NCBI RefSeq assembly: GCF_003028855.1
Contig: NZ_CP028324.1
Location: 1,612,001 to 1,676,000 of the forward strand
Length of the DNA: 64,000 nucleotides
DNA from: Pseudoduganella armeniaca
GTDB taxonomy: Bacteria; Pseudomonadota; Gammaproteobacteria; Burkholderiales; Burkholderiaceae_D
Reading direction: 5' to 3'
The notes beneath the pieces are model-generated. The model was not told the DNA's origin. It did not search any database and saw only the letters and a list, made by a program, of their open reading frames with translations. Positions 42,500 to 50,631 of this stretch are shown here, piece by piece; position 1 is the stretch's first letter, and each line of letters begins with the position of its first letter. The position numbers and the translations under genes are program-made.

Positions 42500-43564
42500 A
42501 TGGCGAAAGCACGGCAGGACGGGGCGGGCAGCGAGGCGGCGCAGCGCCGCCTGCAAATGGCGGACATCGCGCGGCTGGCCGGCGTGTCGACAGCCACCGT
42601 GTCGCGCGCCTTGAACAACAGCCCGCTCGTCAATGCCGAAACCCGCGGCCGCATCCTGGAGCTGGCCGCCTCGTTGAAGTACTCGATCAATATCGGCGCG
42701 CAGAACCTGCGCCTGAAGCAGAACCGCACCATCGGCGTGCTGATACCGTATGACCGCAAGACCCACCTGCGCCTGACCGACCCGTTCCTGCTGGCGATGC
42801 TGGGCAGCGTGGCCGACGCGCTGACGGAGCAGGGCTTCGACATGCTGTTCTCGCGCCTGCCCACCGACCAGTTGGGCGAAGCGGCCGCCACGCCGTTCGA
42901 CACCGGCCGCGTCGGCGGCATCATCCTGGTCGGCCAGTGGGGTAGGCACCAGGAACTCAATGAGCTGGCCGCGCGCAAGGTGCCGGTCGTGGTCTGGGGC
43001 GCGCACCTGCCGCAGCAGCTGTACTGCTGCGTCGGCAGCGACAACGTCGGCGGCGGCATGCTGGCGACCGAGCACCTGATCGCGCAGGGCCGCCGGCGCA
43101 TCGCGTTCTTCGGCGATATCGACCTGCCGGAGCCGGCGCAGCGCTATCGCGGCTATTGCGCCGCGCTGGCCAAGCATGGCATCGCCGTCGACCCGGCCTT
43201 GCAGGTGTCCAGCCCCTTCCTGCCCAGCGGCGGCAGCGAGGCGGTCGAGGCGATGCAGGCGCGCGGTGTCGACTATGACGCCGTGTTCGCGTGCAGCGAC
43301 CTGCTGGCGATGACCGCCATCGACAGCCTGCGCGCCCACGGCCGACGCGTGCCCGGGGACGTCGCCGTGGTCGGCTACGACGACATCGAACAATCCGCCT
43401 ACTTCCATCCTCGCCTGACCACCGTGCGCCAGCCGATCGGCGCCGCCGGCAGCGCGCTGGTCGCCTCGCTGCTGGCGCTCATCGACGGCAAGCCGGCGCC
43501 GTCGGTCGAGCTGCCCACCGAGCTGGTCGTGCGCGCCAGCGCCGGCGAAGACCAATCCTCCTGA
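42500..43564 (+). CDS. suxR: LacI-family repressor of the sucrose locus
   Basis: It has 354 residues. The helix-turn-helix MADIARLAGVSTATVSRALN is at about residues 20-39, followed by the hinge and a periplasmic-binding-protein-like sugar domain with VGYDDIEQSAYFHPRLTTVRQP near residue 295. The ATG at 42500 is preferred over one at 42476. By analogy with Xanthomonas SuxR it should repress the adjacent receptor/amylosucrase genes in the absence of sucrose. Two matching palindromic operators lie between it and the receptor gene. Confidence 0.85.
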   Translation: MAKARQDGAGSEAAQRRLQMADIARLAGVSTATVSRALNNSPLVNAETRGRILELAASLKYSINIGAQNLRLKQNRTIGVLIPYDRKTHLRLTDPFLLAMLGSVADALTEQGFDMLFSRLPTDQLGEAAATPFDTGRVGGIILVGQWGRHQELNELAARKVPVVVWGAHLPQQLYCCVGSDNVGGGMLATEHLIAQGRRRIAFFGDIDLPEPAQRYRGYCAALAKHGIAVDPALQVSSPFLPSGGSEAVEAMQARGVDYDAVFACSDLLAMTAIDSLRAHGRRVPGDVAVVGYDDIEQSAYFHPRLTTVRQPIGAAGSALVASLLALIDGKPAPSVELPTELVVRASAGEDQSS

Positions 43565-43604
43565 TCCGTTGTGCCGACGTCTGGCCATTTTCTGCAAGCC
43601 GGAT

Positions 43605-43618
43605 TGTAATCGTTTGCA
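43605..43618. promoter_or_regulatory. LacI-type operator O2 (TGTAATCGTTTGCA)
   Basis: Imperfect palindrome with central CG, matching operator O1 at 12 of 14 positions and located exactly 100 bp upstream of it, 41 bases after the regulator gene. Confidence 0.6.
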
Positions 43619-43704
43619 TCAATACTAGGGCTCGCTCATCCTTTGGCTAAATAGGTGCCAGGACAGCCTGAGGCAGGACTGCAACGCCAACGAAAAAATG
43701 TTAT

Positions 43705-43718
43705 TGCAATCGATTGCA
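43705..43718. promoter_or_regulatory. LacI-type operator O1 (TGCAATCGATTGCA)
   Basis: Perfect 14-bp palindrome with the central CG typical of LacI/GalR-family operators. It overlaps the -35 hexamer of the proposed receptor promoter, so repressor binding would block RNA polymerase. Confidence 0.75.
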
Positions 43719-43742
43719 TTAAATGTGGAATATGTTGATAAT
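43714..43742 (+). promoter_or_regulatory. Candidate promoter of the TonB receptor/amylosucrase operon
   Basis: TTGCAT (43714-43719) and GATAAT (43737-43742) with a 17-bp spacer, about 85 bases before the receptor start. The -35 sits inside operator O1. Confidence 0.55.
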
Positions 43743-43827
43743 TTCCCCACGCAAGGTGCGGTAACGCAGCGGTCGCCCACGGCCGCCGTCGCCGCCACGG
43801 CGCAATCGATAAAAACGGAGGAGACCC

Positions 43828-46113
43828 ATGACATTCCCTTGCACCCGCATGGGGGCGGCGGTATCGCTCGCCCTGCTGCAAATGAGCGGCGCGCTGGCCC
43901 AGGAAGCGCAGGCCCCGGCCGCGCCCGACAACGACGCGCTGCAGATGAACCGTGTCGTCGTCACCGGCACGGCCGGCGGCACATCGAAAATGAAATCGAG
44001 CGTGTCCCTCAGCACGCTGGAAGCGGACACGATCGCCCAGGCGGTGCCGACCAGCGCGGCGGACGTGCTGCGTTCCGTGCCCGGCGTCCGCTCGGAATCC
44101 TCGGGCGGCGAGGGCAATGCCAACATGACGGTGCGCGGCGTGCCCATCTCGGCGGGCGGCTCGCGCTACGTGCAGATCCAGGAAGACGGCCTGCCGGTGC
44201 TGCAATCGGGCGACTTCAACTTCATCACGCCGGATGCCTACGTGCGCATCGACGGCGGCCTGTCGCACCTGGAAGTGGTGCGCGGCGGTTCCGCCTCCAC
44301 GCTGGCGACCAATGCGCCGGGTGGCATCGTCAACTTCATCGGCAAGACCGGCGAGGAAGAGGGCGGCAGCATCGGCCTGACCAAGGGTGTCGACTACGAT
44401 TCGACGCGTATCGATGCGGAGTACGGCGGCAGGCTGGCGCCACGTACGCGCTTTTTCGTCAGCGGGTTCTATCGCCGCGGCGAAGGCGTGCGCGAGACCG
44501 GCGTCACCAGCGAGAAGGGCGGCCAGCTGCGCGCCAACGTCACGCGCGAATTCGACAACGGCTACCTGCGCGTCTCGCTCAAGCACCTGAACGACCATAC
44601 CCCGACGGCGCTGCCGGTGCCGGTCAGCGTCAGCAACGGCGGCATTGCCACGATCGATGGGATCGACCCGCGCACGGCCAGCTTCTATTCGCCCTACTGG
44701 GTGCCGGACGTCACGCTCGACAAGAACAACCGCCAGGTGGCGCACGACGTCAACGACGGCATGCGCGTGCGCAGCACCACGCTCGGCCTGGAGGCGCAGT
44801 TCGACGTCGGCAACGGCTGGAAGGTCACGGAGCGCCTGCGCAAGTCGGTCAACAGCGGGCGCTTCATCGGCGTCTTCGCCGGCAACAGCGGCACGGCCGG
44901 CGACTACTTGTTCGCCACCGGCCCGCGTGCCGGCCAGGCCTACGCCGGCCGCGCCTTCGCCGCCGTCGTGTTCAACACGTCGATCGACGATACCGGGTCG
45001 ATCATGAGCGACACCAAGCTGGCGCGCACCTTCCAGCTGGCGAACGGCGGCCGTCTGACCGCCACCGGCGGCCTGTACCTGGCCAACCAGGACCTCGGCC
45101 TGACCTGGCACTTCAACGAATACCTGATGCAGGCCAGCGGCGACCGCCCGGCCCTGCTGCAAACGGGGAACGCGACGCCGGGGCTGGTCGGGCCGGCGTT
45201 CGGCGCCTGCTGCTCGCGCGCCATCGACATGCGATACAAGTACCGCGCGCCTTACGTCAACGTCGGCTACGAAGCCGGCCCCCTGAATGTCGACGCCAGC
45301 CTGCGGCACGACCGCCAGAGCGCCAACGGCAGCGCCAACATCGCCACCGGCGCGCGCCGCTACGATGCCGCCACCGCGCAGCACGTCGATTACGATCTCA
45401 GTCGCAATTCCTATTCGGTCGGCGCCAACTATCGGCTGAGCGGCACGCTGGCGCTGTTCGCCCGCGCCAGCGAAGGCGTGGCCTTCAACGCCGACCGTAT
45501 CCTGTTCGGCGCGCCGCTGGACGGCAGCGCGCCTATCAGCATCAACACGGTGCGCCAGGTCGAAGGCGGCGCGAAGTGGCGCAATGGCCCGCTCAGCGCC
45601 TTCGTCACGCTGTTCCATGCCAAGACGCGCGAAAGCAATTTCGAGGTCACCACGCAGACCAGCACCGCCAACAGCTACGTTGCGAAAGGCGTCGAGATCG
45701 AGGCGGCCTGGCGCCGCGGCGCATTCGAGGTGAACGGCGGCCTGACCTTGACGGACGCCGAGATCAGCGCCACGGCGCCGGGCAGCGAGGCGCTCATCGG
45801 CAACACGCCACGGCGCCAGGCGCGCGCTGTCTACCAGCTGGCAGCCACCTACGCGATCGGCAAGGCGCGGGTGGGCGCCAGCGTGGTCGGTACCGGCAAG
45901 TCGTGGGCGGACGACCTGCACACGATCCGGATGCCGGCCTACCGCACCGTCAGCGCGTTCGCCAACTACCAGCTCAGCGAGCGCCTCATGCTGTCGCTGT
46001 CGGCCAACAACCTGTTCAATGAACTGGGCTATACGGAAGTGGAAGGCGACGGTCACGCGGCGCGTGCCATCGCCGGCCGCTCCGTCAAGGCCAGCATCAA
46101 GTACGCATTCTGA
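43828..46113 (+). CDS. suxA: TonB-dependent outer-membrane receptor (probable sucrose uptake)
   Basis: It has 761 residues. A signal peptide ends ALAQE (about residue 25); a TonB-box-like NRVVVTGT follows near 41-48. The plug domain (about 55-165) carries VLRSVPGVRSES, VRGVP and the SGGxxR-type segments. The 22-strand barrel ends in a terminal phenylalanine (KYAF). Context with a LacI regulator, amylosucrase and sugar permease matches Xanthomonas suxA, which imports sucrose across the outer membrane. The sugar assignment is from neighbours. Confidence 0.82.
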   Translation: MTFPCTRMGAAVSLALLQMSGALAQEAQAPAAPDNDALQMNRVVVTGTAGGTSKMKSSVSLSTLEADTIAQAVPTSAADVLRSVPGVRSESSGGEGNANMTVRGVPISAGGSRYVQIQEDGLPVLQSGDFNFITPDAYVRIDGGLSHLEVVRGGSASTLATNAPGGIVNFIGKTGEEEGGSIGLTKGVDYDSTRIDAEYGGRLAPRTRFFVSGFYRRGEGVRETGVTSEKGGQLRANVTREFDNGYLRVSLKHLNDHTPTALPVPVSVSNGGIATIDGIDPRTASFYSPYWVPDVTLDKNNRQVAHDVNDGMRVRSTTLGLEAQFDVGNGWKVTERLRKSVNSGRFIGVFAGNSGTAGDYLFATGPRAGQAYAGRAFAAVVFNTSIDDTGSIMSDTKLARTFQLANGGRLTATGGLYLANQDLGLTWHFNEYLMQASGDRPALLQTGNATPGLVGPAFGACCSRAIDMRYKYRAPYVNVGYEAGPLNVDASLRHDRQSANGSANIATGARRYDAATAQHVDYDLSRNSYSVGANYRLSGTLALFARASEGVAFNADRILFGAPLDGSAPISINTVRQVEGGAKWRNGPLSAFVTLFHAKTRESNFEVTTQTSTANSYVAKGVEIEAAWRRGAFEVNGGLTLTDAEISATAPGSEALIGNTPRRQARAVYQLAATYAIGKARVGASVVGTGKSWADDLHTIRMPAYRTVSAFANYQLSERLMLSLSANNLFNELGYTEVEGDGHAARAIAGRSVKASIKYAF

Positions 46114-46119
46114 TTCCCA

Positions 46120-46146
46120 GCCGGCCCGCCGTGGGGCCGGCGTTTT
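46120..46146 (+). terminator. Hairpin with T-run between receptor and amylosucrase genes
   Basis: GCCGGCCC (46120-46127) pairs with GGGCCGGC (46134-46141) around a 6-base loop and is followed by GTTTT. It lies in the 45-base gap between two genes expected to be in one operon, so it may act as a partial terminator that lowers downstream expression. Confidence 0.6.
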
Positions 46147-46158
46147 CGACTGATCCAC

Positions 46159-47997
46159 ATGACCGATTTTCCCTCTCCCGAGCGGCTGCTCGCGGCACTG
46201 CCCCTGGCACTGCGCGCGGACGCGGCGCGGCGCTACGCCGTCCATGGCCCCCAGCTGTACCGCCGCCTGGCCGGCCTGTACGGCACTCGTCCCGACTTCG
46301 ACCGCTGGTACGACGACCTGCTGGGCAGCATCGGCGAGCTGCTGGCCGCGCGCCCGGCCGACCTGCTGGCGCTGGACGCACGCCGCGCTGCCGACCCGGG
46401 CTGGTTCCTGCGCCAGCACATGCTCGGCTACAGCGCCTACGCCGACCGCTTCGGCGGCGACCTGGCCGGCGTGGGGCGCCGCATCGGTCACCTGCGCGCG
46501 CTCGGCGTCACCTATTTGCACCTGCTGCCGTTCCTGCGACCACGCGCCGGCGAGAACGATGGCGGCTTCGCGGTCGCCAGCTTCGACGAAGTCGACCCGG
46601 CGCTCGGCAGCATGGACGACCTGGAGACGCTGTGCGCCCATCTGCGCGGCGCCGGCATCAGCCTGTGCGCTGACTTCATCCTGAACCACGTGGCCGACGA
46701 CCATGCCTGGGCGCGCGGCGCGCAGGCCGGCGATGCACGGCTGCGCGAGTTCTTCCACGTGTTCCCCGACCGCACCATGCCGGACCGTTACGAGCGCACC
46801 CTCGGCCAGGTCTTCCCGGCCGCCGCGCCGGGCAACTTCACCCACGTGCCGGCACTGGACGGGTGGGTCTGGACCACGTTCTACCCGTTCCAGTGGGACC
46901 TCAACTACGCCAACCCGGCGGTACTGGCCGAGATCGCGGCGGCGCTGCTGCGGCTGGCCAATCGCGGCGTCGAAGTGTTCCGGCTCGACTCCACCGCCTT
47001 CCTGTGGAAGCGCGAGGGCACCTCCTGCATGAACCAGCCGGAGGCGCACGCGCTCTTGCAAGCGCTGCGGGCGATCGTCGACATCGCGGCGCCCGGTGTG
47101 TTGCTGAAGGCCGAGGCCATCGTGCCCACCGCCGACCTGCCGGCCTACCTGGGCCAGCCGGGCGAGCCCGAGTGCCACCTGGCCTACCACAGCACCCTGA
47201 TGGCCGCCAGCTGGGCCGCGCTGGCCGAGCAGGACACGACCTTGCTGCGGCGCGTCGTGGCCGGCACGCCCACGCCGCCATCCGGCGCCAGCTGGCTGAC
47301 CTACGTGCGCTGCCACGACGACATCGGCTGGAAGATCCTGGCGCAAGAGGCGGACGGTGCGACCGACCGGCTGGCCGCCATCGCGGACTTCTTCCACGGC
47401 GCCGGCGGCAGTTTCGCGGCCGGCGTGCCGTTCCAGTCGGGCGCCGCCAGCGCCGTGCACGCGACCAACGGCATGGCGGCCGCCTTGAGCGGCTTCGAGA
47501 CGGCCGCAGGACCGCTGGCGCGTGAGCTGGCCTTGCGGCGCCTGCTGCTGGTACACGGCGTGGCGCTGGCCTTTGGCGGCCTGCCGATGCTGTACATGGG
47601 CGACGAACTGGGCATGGGCAACGACCATGGCTACCGCGACGATCCGCAACGCGCGCACGACACGCGCTGGGTGCAGCGTCCCGCGTTCGACGAACATGCG
47701 CTGGCGTGGCGCGACGATCCGGACAGCTGGGCGGGCCGGGTGTTCGGCGCGCTGCGCGCGCTGGTCGAACAGCGGCGCGCCTGTGCGGCGCTGGACGCGG
47801 GCGTCCCACGTGCGCTGCTGCCGGCGCAAGACCTGGCCCTGTTCGCGCTGGCGCGAGGCGAGCGCTTCCTCGGGCTGTTCAATTTTTCCGAACGCACGTT
47901 GAAGGTCGCGCTGCCGGCACTGGGCGCGGGTGCCTGGCCCGGTTATCCTGACGAGATCGAGCTGGGCCCCTGGGACATGCGCTGGCTGCAGCGCTGA
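46159..47997 (+). CDS. suxB: Amylosucrase / sucrose hydrolase (GH13 subfamily 4)
   Basis: Glucansucrase that splits sucrose and either builds alpha-1,4-glucan or releases glucose. It has 612 residues, near the usual size, with an N-terminal helical domain before the (beta/alpha)8 barrel. Catalytic residues are evident: nucleophile Asp277 in VFRLDSTAF, acid/base Glu319 in LKAEAIV, and His386-Asp387 in RCHDDIGW. The GVPFQ and LGDELGMGND blocks are typical of amylosucrases. There is no signal peptide, so it acts in the cytoplasm. Transferase versus hydrolase activity cannot be told from sequence. Confidence 0.9.
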   Translation: MTDFPSPERLLAALPLALRADAARRYAVHGPQLYRRLAGLYGTRPDFDRWYDDLLGSIGELLAARPADLLALDARRAADPGWFLRQHMLGYSAYADRFGGDLAGVGRRIGHLRALGVTYLHLLPFLRPRAGENDGGFAVASFDEVDPALGSMDDLETLCAHLRGAGISLCADFILNHVADDHAWARGAQAGDARLREFFHVFPDRTMPDRYERTLGQVFPAAAPGNFTHVPALDGWVWTTFYPFQWDLNYANPAVLAEIAAALLRLANRGVEVFRLDSTAFLWKREGTSCMNQPEAHALLQALRAIVDIAAPGVLLKAEAIVPTADLPAYLGQPGEPECHLAYHSTLMAASWAALAEQDTTLLRRVVAGTPTPPSGASWLTYVRCHDDIGWKILAQEADGATDRLAAIADFFHGAGGSFAAGVPFQSGAASAVHATNGMAAALSGFETAAGPLARELALRRLLLVHGVALAFGGLPMLYMGDELGMGNDHGYRDDPQRAHDTRWVQRPAFDEHALAWRDDPDSWAGRVFGALRALVEQRRACAALDAGVPRALLPAQDLALFALARGERFLGLFNFSERTLKVALPALGAGAWPGYPDEIELGPWDMRWLQR

Positions 47998-48045
47998 CGT
48001 TCTGCAGCACACATAACAAAACCGACAACAACAACGGAGACAGCG

Positions 48046-49400
48046 ATGGCAAAGCAAGCGCGCTTGTCGTTCTGGCAGATCGTCAATATGAACGTGGGGT
48101 TCTTCGGCATCCAGTTCAGCTTTGGCCTGCAGCAGAGCAGCATGAGCCCGATCTACAAATACCTTGGCGCGGACGAGGCAAGCTTGCCGCTATTGTGGCT
48201 GGCAGGCCCGGTCACCGGGCTGCTGGTGCAGCCGGTGGTCGGCGCGCTCAGCGACCGCACCGTCACGCGCTGGGGCGGCGCACACCCTACTTCCTGATCG
48301 GCGCGCTGCTGTGCAGCCTGGGCCTGCTGTGCATGCCGTTCAGCCCCACCTTGTGGGCGGCGGCCGGCCTGCTGTGGATCCTCGACGCGGCCAACAATGT
48401 GACGATGGAGCCCTACCGTGCCTTCGTCAGCGACAAGCTGCCGCCGTCGCAGCACTCGCTCGGCTTCCTGACCCAGAGCGCGTTCACGGGGCTGGGCCAG
48501 ACGCTGGCCTACCTGACGCCTTCGCTGCTGGTGCTGTGGGGGATGGACAAGGACGCCACCAACGGCAGCCATATCCCGCAGGTGGTGGTGGCGGCCTTCG
48601 TCATTGGCGCCGTGATGTCGATCACCAGCGTGCTGTGGTCGATCCGCACCAGCCCCGAGCTGCCGCTGGACGCGGCCGAACTGGCGCGCCTGCGCGCCCG
48701 CCGGCCCGGTGCGCGCGCCGTGCTGGCCGATATCGTGCAGGCCGTGCGCGAGATGCCGGACACGATGCGTCGTCTGGCCCTCGTCAAGCTGTTCCAGTGG
48801 TATGCGATGTTCTGCTATTGGCAGTACATCATGCTGGCGCTGTCGCAATCGCTGTACGGCACCACCGACCCGGCCAGCCAGGGCTTCCGCGACGCCGGCC
48901 TGCTCAACGGCCAGGTAGGCGCGTTCTACAACTTCGTCGCCTTCATTGCCGCCTTCGCGCTGGTGCCATTTACGCGGCGCTTCGGCGCGCGCATCACGCA
49001 CAGCGTGTGCGTGGCGCTGGCCGGCGTCTGCATGCTGTGCATCCCGCTGATCCGCGAGCCGGCTTTGTTCTTCCTGCCGATGGTCGGCATCGGCCTGGCC
49101 TGGGCCAGCATGATGGGCAATCCCTACGTGATGCTGGCCGGCTGCATTCCGCCCGAGCGCACCGGCGTCTACATGGGTATCTTCAATATGTTCATCGTGC
49201 TGCCGATGATCGTGCAGATCTGCACCTTGCCGCTGTATTACCAGTCCGCGCTGGGCGGCAATCCGGAAAACGTGATCCGCCTGGCCGGCGTGCTGATGCT
49301 GTGCGCGGCAGTGGCCGTATTGTGGGTGAAACTCAAGCCGGCGGGCGAGGCGCTGCCCGCCGCGGGGCGCTGGGCGCCACGGGCGGGCATTAGGCCTTGA
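48046..49400 (+). pseudogene. suxC: Sucrose permease of the GPH/MFS type, frameshifted
   Basis: The first 79 or so codons (from ATG at 48046) encode the start of a sugar:cation symporter, ending near the GALSDRTVTRWG motif. The frame then runs to a TGA at 48295-48297. The rest of the protein (RRTPYFLIGALLC onward, about ten more helices) continues in another frame to 49400. One missing base at about 48274-48277 (GGGGCGG in place of GGGGCCGG) would restore a 451-residue permease. Either the gene is inactivated or the GC-rich run was misread. Homologue in context: Xanthomonas suxC. Confidence 0.85.
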
Positions 49401-49406
49401 GAGAGG

Positions 49407-50621
49407 TCAGACCACGGAACCCAGCTTAAAGATCGGCAGGTACATGGCCACCACCAGGCCGCCGATCAGGATACCCAGGATGACCATGATGGCCGGCTCC
49501 ATCAGCGAGGACAGCGAGGCCACCGCCTCGTCCACTTCGTCCTCGTAGAAGTCGGCCACCTTGCCCAGCATCGCGTCCAGCGCGCCGGATTCCTCGCCGA
49601 TCGAGACCATCTGCGTGACCATGTTGGGGAACACCTCGGCGTTCTGCATCGCCACCGTCAGGCTGGTGCCGGTCGAGACCTCGCCCTGGATCTTGCGGGT
49701 GGCGTCCAGGTAGACCGCATTGCCGGCCGCGCCGCCGACCGAGTCGAGCGCCTCGACCAGCGGCACGCCGGCGGCGAACATCGTCGACAGCGTGCGGGTC
49801 CAGCGTGCCACGGTGGCCTTGCGGATCACGTCGCCGAACACGGGTACGCGCAGCAGCAGGCGGTCCATCGCCTGCTGCATCGCCAGCGAGCGTTTCCAGG
49901 CCTGGAAGAAGAAGTAGATGGCGGCGAACAGGCCGCCGAAGATGATGTACCAGTAGCTGACGAAGAATTCCGACATCGCCATCACCAACAGCGTGGGCGC
50001 CGGCAGGTCGGCGCCGAAGCTGGTGAACACTTCCTTGAAGGCCGGCACCACCCAGATCATGATGACGGCCGTGACGATGAACGCCACCGCCAGGATCGCC
50101 ACCGGATAGGTCAGCGCCGACTTGATCTTGGCCTTCATGGCCAGGGTCTTTTCCTTGTAGATCGCCAGGCGCGTCAGCAGGTCTTCCAGGATGCCGGCCT
50201 GCTCGCCGGCGCCCACCAGGTTGCAGAACAGCGGGTCGAAGTACAGCGGGAACTTGCGGAAGGCCTGGTTCAGGCTCGTGCCGGTCTCGATGTCGGCGCG
50301 CAGGTCCATGATCAGCTTCGATACGGACGGGTTGGCGTGGCCCTTGCCGACGATGTCGAACGCCTGCAGCAGCGGCACGCCGGCCTTCATCATCGTGGCC
50401 AACTGGCGCGTGAACAGCGTGATGTCCTTGTCCGTCACCTTGCGGCCGGCGCGGTACACCTTTTTCTTCACCTTCGTCACCATGATGCCCTGGCGCCGCA
50501 AGGTGACGTTGACGACGGCCTCGCCGCCGGCGCGCAGCTCGCCGCGCACCGTCTTGCCCGTCTTGTCCTTGCCTTCCCACGCGAAGACGGACTCCTTCAC
50601 TTGATTACCGGTTCGTGCCAT
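49407..50621 (-). CDS. pilC: Type IV pilus inner-membrane platform protein PilC
   Basis: Polytopic platform protein that couples PilB to pilus assembly. It has 404 residues with two repeated T2SF domains (about 70-195 and 275-395), each followed by hydrophobic helices; GEQAGILEDLLTRLA and GEESGALDAMLGKVA are the paired repeat motifs. It follows pilB by 10 bases. Its stop is only six bases from the end of the convergent sugar permease gene. Confidence 0.95.
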   Translation of the reverse strand: MARTGNQVKESVFAWEGKDKTGKTVRGELRAGGEAVVNVTLRRQGIMVTKVKKKVYRAGRKVTDKDITLFTRQLATMMKAGVPLLQAFDIVGKGHANPSVSKLIMDLRADIETGTSLNQAFRKFPLYFDPLFCNLVGAGEQAGILEDLLTRLAIYKEKTLAMKAKIKSALTYPVAILAVAFIVTAVIMIWVVPAFKEVFTSFGADLPAPTLLVMAMSEFFVSYWYIIFGGLFAAIYFFFQAWKRSLAMQQAMDRLLLRVPVFGDVIRKATVARWTRTLSTMFAAGVPLVEALDSVGGAAGNAVYLDATRKIQGEVSTGTSLTVAMQNAEVFPNMVTQMVSIGEESGALDAMLGKVADFYEDEVDEAVASLSSLMEPAIMVILGILIGGLVVAMYLPIFKLGSVV

Positions 50622-50631
50622 GTCCGTCTTC

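Noticed and set aside
43636..48057. 1473-codon minus-strand frame across the receptor and amylosucrase genes
   Set aside because: A mirror of two well-supported plus-strand genes; no domains and no ribosome site.
48271..48300. Programmed ribosomal frameshift in the permease gene
   Set aside because: No slippery heptamer or suitable downstream structure is evident. A simple one-base loss explains the break.
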